Below, in pieces: positions 56,625-61,544 of a stretch of DNA of 61,544 bases. Under the pieces are notes generated by a model that made no database searches, was not told the DNA's origin, and was given only the letters and a program-made list of their open reading frames with translations. The stretch covers positions 28,565-90,108 of the forward strand of contig NZ_AXAI01000024.1 of NCBI RefSeq assembly GCF_000472425.1. Reading direction: 5' to 3'. The stretch's first letter is position 1. Each line of letters starts with the position of its first letter. This DNA comes from Bradyrhizobium sp. Tv2a-2. Lineage in GTDB: Bacteria > Pseudomonadota > Alphaproteobacteria > Rhizobiales > Xanthobacteraceae. Made by a program: the position numbers and the translations under genes.

Positions 56625-57142
56625 TTGATACGCCAAGCCTCTCTCAAGACCGCCGCGTACGGGGAGGTGCCTTCACTGCCTTGCCGTGCCGAGCAGTGAT
56701 CGCATAGCACGCGATTTCCCGTGACCCCGTTGAGTCCGGAAGTGGCCCACAAGCTGACGACGGTGGCCAACGCCACGACGTCCGCTTCCAGGAGACAGAG
56801 CGGGCACGGGGCGAAGCAGACCCTGGTGATTGCTTTTGGCTCGAAACGGTCCTTCATGGAGGCCGTGAATGCCGCTGTCACACGGATCGCCGAAGCGTAT
56901 CTTGTCGGGCGGTCGGGCATCACGACATAATCCCGGCGAATTGACCAGTCGTGAAGCCGTTCCAGCTTGGGCTGATTGGTGGCCGGAACCACATCATAGC
57001 AAAGGGCATAGGTCAGTGTGGTCGCCGAGGCCATGTTGTTGGACCAAGACCAGCGACAAATCGATCTCTTAAGAGCGACACCGACCAGGGTTTTTGCCCT
57101 TGGCACTGCTTCCACGGTTCGTGCGCTAAATGAGAGCGATCC
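56625..57142. other. Intergenic region, no confident gene
   Basis: About 518 bp. The longest ORF (minus strand, 56528-57115) overlaps the end of the DUF1566 gene. It has CPLC and CDHC motifs but no recognised family and reads through atypical residues, so it is not annotated as a gene. Other ORFs are short. It may be a remnant of an eroded element. Confidence 0.4.
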
Positions 57143-57388
57143 ATGTCAGGAAAAACAATCGTCGGCCCCGCGCTGGTTATATTGTCGCTATTGTTGGCAA
57201 ACGTCGGCTACGCAGATCCGGCTCCGCCAGTTCATAAAGGACCATGGCCGATACGCAACGGTCACAACTACCAACCGACCGTGAATGAGCTGAGATCATC
57301 GCATCTTCAGGATGTCACGCCCGGTGAGGCGCGCGAGATCGACCGGTTATACGATCAGTTGGTGGCGCATCCTGCTACCAGTAATTGA
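57143..57388 (+). CDS. Small secreted hypothetical protein
   Basis: An 81-aa protein with signal peptide MSGKTIVGPALVILSLLLAN, cleaved near GYA, and a mature segment beginning DPAPPVHKGPW. No domain recognised. The ATG is preceded by GAGAGCG. Lower GC than the core genes. Confidence 0.65.
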   Translation: MSGKTIVGPALVILSLLLANVGYADPAPPVHKGPWPIRNGHNYQPTVNELRSSHLQDVTPGEAREIDRLYDQLVAHPATSN

Positions 57389-57791
57389 TCTCGCGGCGGA
57401 TCCAGCGTCGGGTCGCGAGGACCACACGACTTCGCCGTCCGCATCTGCTGCTCGTCAGTCAGCACGATCACGTCCACCGCATTCTGCTCTACGTTCGTGG
57501 CGACGCGGGCAGCGCGCTTGATCGCGGTCCGCTCGGTGAGGCATAGCGGACCACGTTTGCCAAGGTTCTGTTGGTCGTTCTTAGACCCGTTGCGGAAGTC
57601 AGGTGACCAAATTGCTGTGACGCACAACACAGCCCCTCATGCAAATGATCTGGTAGGGCTTGGTTGTCGCTCCCAAGCCTTGCGCTCCCAAGCCTTGCCA
57701 TTGACATTCGCACCATCGATCGCCATCCGTTCGCGTCCGTCGGAAGCTTTCAGCCTTCAAGGATCGTGAACAGTGCAGTAGCTTTGTGCGG
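57389..57791. other. Intergenic region with decayed dispersed repeat and a 15-bp duplication
   Basis: About 400 bp without a gene. Roughly 57400-57450 carries cgaggaccacacgacttcgc on the plus strand, whose complement (gcgaagtcgtgtggtcctcg) I recall from a Bradyrhizobium repeat family. A perfect 15-bp tandem duplication, gctcccaagccttgc, is at 57669-57698. Both are likely non-coding scars. Confidence 0.45.
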
Positions 57792-58298
57792 TCACTCTGA
57801 ATGGCGGCCCGGCGGAATCGTCCTGCCGAGATAGACGGCGACCGGCCCGGTCAGCGCCATGCCGCACAACTCGCTCGGCGGTATCAGCCGTGCGGCGATG
57901 ATCTCGCGGTTGTCGCACTGTAACTCCGGCAGCCGATCCAGTCGTAGTTCAAAGAAATGCACTTTATCTCCTCGCCCGTCCCAGAGGCCCCGGGCGTCGC
58001 CCACGGCGACCAGCGGGAATGCTCCGGCGAGGCCGATCTCCTCAGCGAGCTCGCGCCGGGCCGCTACTTCAGGCGTCTCACCATGCCGGACAGTGCCGCC
58101 GGGGAAGTTCCACTCGATCCTATACGACGAGCGCACCAGCAGTAACGCCTGACCGACATAGACAGCCACAAGCGCCCCCTCATGCTGCTGGTGCCGCAGC
58201 CGCCACCAGATGCGGGCAAGCGGGAAACCGACGCGGTATGCTGTCCGCCAGGCAGCGTCGAGAAGCGTGGAACGTCGAGCTTGTCCAAGGTCTGACAT
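57792..58298 (-). CDS. Nudix family hydrolase
   Basis: A 168-aa pyrophosphohydrolase. The Nudix box GxxxxxExxxxxxxREUxEExGU is seen as GGTVRHGETPEVAARRELAE followed by EIGL, complete. An N-terminal helical extension of about 40 residues precedes the domain. Substrate unknown. Confidence 0.9.
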   Translation of the reverse strand: MSDLGQARRSTLLDAAWRTAYRVGFPLARIWWRLRHQQHEGALVAVYVGQALLLVRSSYRIEWNFPGGTVRHGETPEVAARRELAEEIGLAGAFPLVAVGDARGLWDGRGDKVHFFELRLDRLPELQCDNREIIAARLIPPSELCGMALTGPVAVYLGRTIPPGRHSE

Positions 58299-58510
58299 GG
58301 ACCAACCTTTACTACCTTTGCCGGTAAGTGGGACAGCCTTTCGCCGGCACCAGGTCTCGGGCTGTTGTCCCAGCTACATCTTGTGGTGCCCCTGAAGCCG
58401 AGCCGTCGACATTCGCGAAAGAAGCGAAGACAGCTGCGCGATTTCGCCCCAGAGGATGTGGGTGGTAGCTGTGTTAGCCTTTCTGCCTCCGCTGCAAGGA
58501 GGTCAGAGCG

Positions 58511-59491
58511 ATGCGGCGACGTAAGTTTATCGCGCTTCTTGGCGGTGCGACGACGTGGCCTATTTTGGCGCGTGCGCAGCAACCCGCGATGCCAGTGATC
58601 GGCTGCCTCAACAGCGCTGCAGCAGCACCAATCGCACATCTGCTTGCGGCGTTCCGCTTGGGTCTTGGCGAAACGGGGTATATCGAGGGACAAAATCTGG
58701 CCATTGAGTACCGTCTTGCCGAAGGCCAATATGATCGATTGCCGGCGTTGGCGGCCGATCTCGTCAATCGGCAGGTTTCGGTGATCGCCGTAGGTGGCGG
58801 CACGGTTTCAGCACTCGCAGCCAAGGCGGCGACCGCGACAATTCCAATCGTCTTCATTTCGGACAGCGATCCCGTGAAAATCGGTCTCGTCGCCGGCATC
58901 AGCCGTCCCGGCGGCAACACAACAGGCATCCACCAGTTAACGGCTGGCTTGGAGGCAAAACGGATCGGGCTGCTGCACGAGCTGGTACCCAGCGCCACGA
59001 CGATCGCCGTTCTGGTGAATCCGAACTATACGGATGCAGAGGCCCAGATAAACGAGGTGCACGGAGCTGCGCGCACGCTAGGGCTACAGTTGCCCATCCT
59101 GAAGGCCAGCAGTGAAAGTGATTTCGATCCGGCGTTCGCAACAGTCATCGAGCAGCGGGCAGGTGCACTTTTGATAGCCTCCGACCCATTTTTGTTCAGT
59201 CAACGCAATCAGCTCGTCGCACTGGCGGCGCGTTGCGCAGTACCTACGATGTATCAGTTTCGCGAATGCGCCACTGCCGGCGGTCTGATGAGTTACGGAA
59301 CGCGTATAACGGATTCGTATCGTCAAGTAGGTGTCTACACGGGACGGATTCTTAAAGGCGCAAAACCGGCGGATCTGCCCGTGGTTCAATCCACCAAGTT
59401 CGAGTTTGTGATCAATCTGAGGACAGCAAAATCTCTCGGCATAACGATTTCGTCGACGCTCCTTGTGCAAGCCGATGAGGTGATCGAATAA
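58511..59491 (+). CDS. ABC_sub_bind family substrate-binding protein
   Basis: A 326-aa periplasmic protein. The signal peptide MRRRKFIALLGGATTWPILA is followed by ARAQQPAMPVIGCLNSAAAA and the PF04392-type core: SVIAVGGGTVSALAAKAATA, then IPIVFISDSDPVKIGLV. These are common in Bradyrhizobium and usually lack adjacent permeases, as here. The substrate cannot be read. ATG with AAGGAGG upstream. Confidence 0.9.
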   Translation: MRRRKFIALLGGATTWPILARAQQPAMPVIGCLNSAAAAPIAHLLAAFRLGLGETGYIEGQNLAIEYRLAEGQYDRLPALAADLVNRQVSVIAVGGGTVSALAAKAATATIPIVFISDSDPVKIGLVAGISRPGGNTTGIHQLTAGLEAKRIGLLHELVPSATTIAVLVNPNYTDAEAQINEVHGAARTLGLQLPILKASSESDFDPAFATVIEQRAGALLIASDPFLFSQRNQLVALAARCAVPTMYQFRECATAGGLMSYGTRITDSYRQVGVYTGRILKGAKPADLPVVQSTKFEFVINLRTAKSLGITISSTLLVQADEVIE

Positions 59492-59812
59492 CGGCCCGAG
59501 TCTGGTTTTGGCCCTGCGCGTCATTTCGCGGCCACGCAATAATTCAGTCGCTTCCGGGATGAAGCAGAGGGGCCTCACACCAGGCTGAGACTCCCACTTC
59601 CGTTCGGTCCAGCCAGCTATTCCGTTTTGGAGGCATCACACCGACAAACTCCTGCGATCCTCCGAATGTCGGCTTTCAGGGGGTAGAGCGGAAAAGCCGG
59701 TAAGGCGGTCCAACCGACGCTGATGACCCAAAGCGGCTGCTAGAGTGCGCTGCACGACGGCCCGTGCCCCTGCTATACTGGTCCCTGAAACTCCGGCCGA
59801 GGAGCAAACCCC
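59492..59812. other. Intergenic region between the two binding-protein genes
   Basis: 321 bp with no gene. Around 59660-59690 lies gaatgtcggctttcaggggg, and further right gatgacccaaagcggct. Together they resemble a Bradyrhizobium dispersed repeat that is often mistranslated. The last 15 bases supply the Shine-Dalgarno for the truncated gene (gaggagcaaacccc). Confidence 0.4.
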
Positions 59813-60175
59813 ATGAAGCGGCGCGATGTCATCGTGGGGGCTGTATTGATGATGGTGTCGGTGCGTTGCATCGCAGGCGACGCGCAACAACAACTGAAGA
59901 CGTTAGCGGTCTTCAGCCCTCGCTTCCACGCCTCGGCGCTGATCTCAGCACTTCAAGCGCTGGGCTGGGTTGAGGGCCGCAACATACACATCGAGTTTTT
60001 CGACTCGCCTAGCGACCTCGATGCGAGGCGTGCGGTCGTGCACGCAATTCTCGCGCGCTCACCGGACATTATCTTCGCCAATTCGAGCGCCGTGCTTTCC
60101 GCCCTCCAGCCAGAGACCAGCGCTGTTCCCATCGTTTTCGTCGGCGTTTGTCAAAGCGGCCTGTCCATGCGGTAG
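59813..60175 (+). pseudogene. Truncated ABC_sub_bind family protein
   Basis: 120 aa that match the first third of the neighbouring intact 326-aa family member. Signal MKRRDVIVGAVLMMVSVRCI precedes QLKTLAVFSPRFHASALISA, VEGRNIHIEFFDSPSDLDAR and then PIVFVGVCQSGLSMR and a stop. Two-thirds of the fold is missing. It retains a good ribosome-binding site, so a short peptide may still be made. Probably a remnant of duplication and deletion. Confidence 0.8.
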
Positions 60176-60219
60176 CCGAATGCCCTCTTTGTCGCGCGCG
60201 GGCACTTACTTACCCCGCG

Positions 60220-60786
60220 CTATCCCTTGAGAAGCCGCAACGCAGCTTCGGATGCTGCCGTGACATAGCGGCGGTCGCGATGGACCAGTAGCATTACTAT
60301 GGTCCCTTCAGACAGGAGCATTAGCTCGCGCGCACGGGTCTCGGGCGCCGGAACCTTTGCTCGCCTGAGGACTTCGCCAAGTTGATCCTCAATCAGAGCC
60401 TTATGGTGTCGTGCGATGACGCGCGCCTGGTGACCAGGAAGATCTGCAAGCTCGATGACAAACCGCGTAAAGCCGGTTCCGGCAAAGTCCGGTCGCGTTG
60501 ACCATACAGCAATGTCGTCAAACATCCTTTTGACTATCTCTTCTGGGGTGCCAGAGAGATGGTCGCCGAATGTTTTGAAAGCAGCGCGCGCGAGTTGGTG
60601 TTGGGCGTCGAGTACTGCGCCAAGGAGGTCGTCCTTGCTTCTGAAGTGATAGTAGAGCGTGCGCTTCGTGACGCGCGCCGCAGCCGCAATCTCATCGAGA
60701 CTAACGCGGGTATAGCCCCGGCGACGAAACTGCACATATGCAGCATCCAGAATGGTTTGCCGTGTCTTTGTTGCTGAGCGCGGCAT
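60220..60786 (-). CDS. TetR/AcrR family regulator (divergent from the oxidase)
   Basis: A 188-aa regulator. The N-terminal HTH is DAAYVQFRRRGYTRVSLDEI followed by RVTKRTLYYHFRSKDDLLGA. The C-terminal ligand domain is typical in size. It is divergent from the FAD-linked oxidase gene with 92 bp between starts, so it probably controls that gene and itself. Loss of the target by IS insertion would leave it orphaned. Confidence 0.88.
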   Translation of the reverse strand: MPRSATKTRQTILDAAYVQFRRRGYTRVSLDEIAAAARVTKRTLYYHFRSKDDLLGAVLDAQHQLARAAFKTFGDHLSGTPEEIVKRMFDDIAVWSTRPDFAGTGFTRFVIELADLPGHQARVIARHHKALIEDQLGEVLRRAKVPAPETRARELMLLSEGTIVMLLVHRDRRYVTAASEAALRLLKG

Positions 60787-60878
60787 TCGTGTGCTCCTGC
60801 AATGTATACTGCTAAGTGAATTTACAGCATCTCCACAATCTCGAACAATGCCGTGCCTTAGGGTTGAGGGAGGCGCTT

Positions 60879-61352
60879 ATGCTCGATAGGCCAGCAAAAG
60901 GGCGAAACCCCGGGGCGGTTAGCGCCGCGCTAGCCGAACTTGCTGCGTTATTCGGCAATCGGCTCGTCACATCGCTCGCGGTGCGCGAGCAGCACGCCAA
61001 TATAACGACCTGGCATCCCGTCGCCGCACCAGATGCCGTGGTGTTTCCCCAAAATACGAATGACGTTCAGGAGATCGTGCGCATCTGTGCTCGGCATTGT
61101 GTGCCTGTCATCCCGTTCGGCACAGGGACCTCGCTGGAAGGCCACACTAATGCGCCGTTCGGCGGAGTTTCGATTGACTTGAAGGACATGAACCGCATCC
61201 TCGAGGTGCACCCCGAGGATTTCGACTGCGTCGTTCAGCCTGGAGTAACCCGTAAGCGACTAAACGACGAGCTGCGCGATCAGGGATTATTCTTTACGGT
61301 GGACCCAGGTGCCGACGGCGAGCTATGGCTGATTCTGGGTGACGCGGCCTGA
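60879..61352 (+). pseudogene. FAD-linked oxidase (GlcD/D-lactate dehydrogenase type), interrupted
   Basis: N-terminal part of an FAD-binding oxidoreductase. ITTWHPVAAPDAVVFPQNT and VPVIPFGTGTSLEGHTNAPF form the PCMH FAD-binding fold. FDCVVQPGVTRKRLNDELRD and GLFFTVDPGAD follow. After DPGAD the sequence departs from the expected continuation of the FAD site and ends in a stop 12 codons later, exactly where IS-like sequence starts. A GAGGGAGG site precedes the ATG at 60879; an ORF extension reaches 60816. Confidence 0.85.
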
Positions 61353-61544
61353 TCAGGCGGCGTGGCTTTCAGTGGTCGGAATGACCTCGATGCCGTCAGT
61401 AAACTTTACACCGGCGATGACCTTCGGCAACTGATTTGTTCCTTTCAGTCGGCGCCATGTCTTCGATGCGGCGTCGATCAACTTGAACACCATCAGCTTC
61501 GCGGTTTTCGGCGAGAGCGATCCTTTCGTTCGCACCGTCCGGTG
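61317..61544 (-). mobile_element. IS256-family insertion sequence, right part cut by window edge
   Basis: Sequence from about 61317 (ggcgagctatggctgattct) has no similarity to the interrupted oxidase and leads straight into an IS256-type transposase end on the minus strand. The exact terminal repeat and target duplication cannot be confirmed because the other end is outside the window. Confidence 0.75.
61353..61544 (-). CDS. IS256 (mutator) family transposase, C-terminal fragment
   Basis: The last ~63 codons of a DDE transposase: RTKGSLSPKTAKLMVFKLID, ASKTWRRLKGTNQLPKVIAG and a TDGIEVIPTTESHAA end. This is the typical IS256-family C-terminus. The reading frame stays open to the window edge; the GTG at 61535 is internal, so the true start lies outside. 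Confidence 0.85.
   Translation of the reverse strand, partial: HRTVRTKGSLSPKTAKLMVFKLIDAASKTWRRLKGTNQLPKVIAGVKFTDGIEVIPTTESHAA

Noticed and set aside
56528..57115. 195-aa minus-strand ORF with CPLC and CDHC motifs
   Set aside because: Overlaps the DUF1566 gene end, lacks a Shine-Dalgarno and a recognised family, and composition is shadow-like; a remnant is possible but not supportable.

Overview
The window is a piece of an alphaproteobacterial chromosome, almost certainly Bradyrhizobium or a very close relative. The basis is high-GC housekeeping genes, gene orders typical of Rhizobiales (rpsF-rpsR-DUF2232-rplI, dnaB/alr/radA/cvpA/purF, fabD-fabG-acpP-fabF-mltG-yicC-gmk, lptF-lptG-lptD-surA-pdxA-rsmA) and several dispersed palindromic repeats of the kind that litter Bradyrhizobium intergenic regions. 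I made the genus assignment by pattern recognition, not by a search.

Layout. 1-4.8 kb (minus strand): purF, cvpA, radA and a TSUP-family exporter. 4.8-14.8 kb is an accessory block. It holds a 16-bp tandem repeat, a decayed dispersed repeat, an AT-richer cytochrome P450, a DUF1127 protein divergent from a winged-helix/TPR regulator, an HlyD-MFS (EmrAB-like) efflux pair, and a membrane histidine kinase with no response regulator beside it. 14.9-18.5 kb (minus): xth, alr, dnaB. 18.5-24.8 kb: a perfect inverted repeat upstream of dnaB, two tiny ORFs, cfa, a CxxCH protein with a hexapeptide-repeat tail, then the rplI/DUF2232/rpsR/rpsF ribosomal operon. 24.8-26.6 kb: a TetR regulator with a palindrome at its start, translationally coupled to a fatty acid desaturase.

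26.7-33.5 kb (plus) is the fatty-acid and cell-envelope cluster: fabD, fabG, acpP, fabF, mltG, then yicC and gmk. 33.5-44.7 kb (minus) has a repeat-rich membrane protein, a lone branched-chain amino-acid-type binding protein, a zinc alcohol dehydrogenase, and the tightly packed rsmA-pdxA-surA-lptD-lptG-lptF run for LPS export and outer-membrane assembly. 45-56 kb holds pepA-holC, a lipoprotein, an ABC-F ATPase, ndk, a TerC-family protein, ppx and ppk.

56-61.5 kb is a degenerate accessory edge. It contains a DUF1566 protein, a small secreted protein, a Nudix hydrolase, one intact and one truncated ABC_sub_bind protein, and a TetR gene divergent from an FAD-linked oxidase. That oxidase is interrupted by the end of an IS256-family element, which runs off the right edge.

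No rRNA, tRNA or CRISPR array was found. The least explained items are the P450 island, the efflux/kinase/TPR-regulator module, the inverted repeats at 18601 and 47141, and the CxxCH repeat protein. I cannot point to one clearly new system with confidence; the efflux-signalling block is the best candidate.
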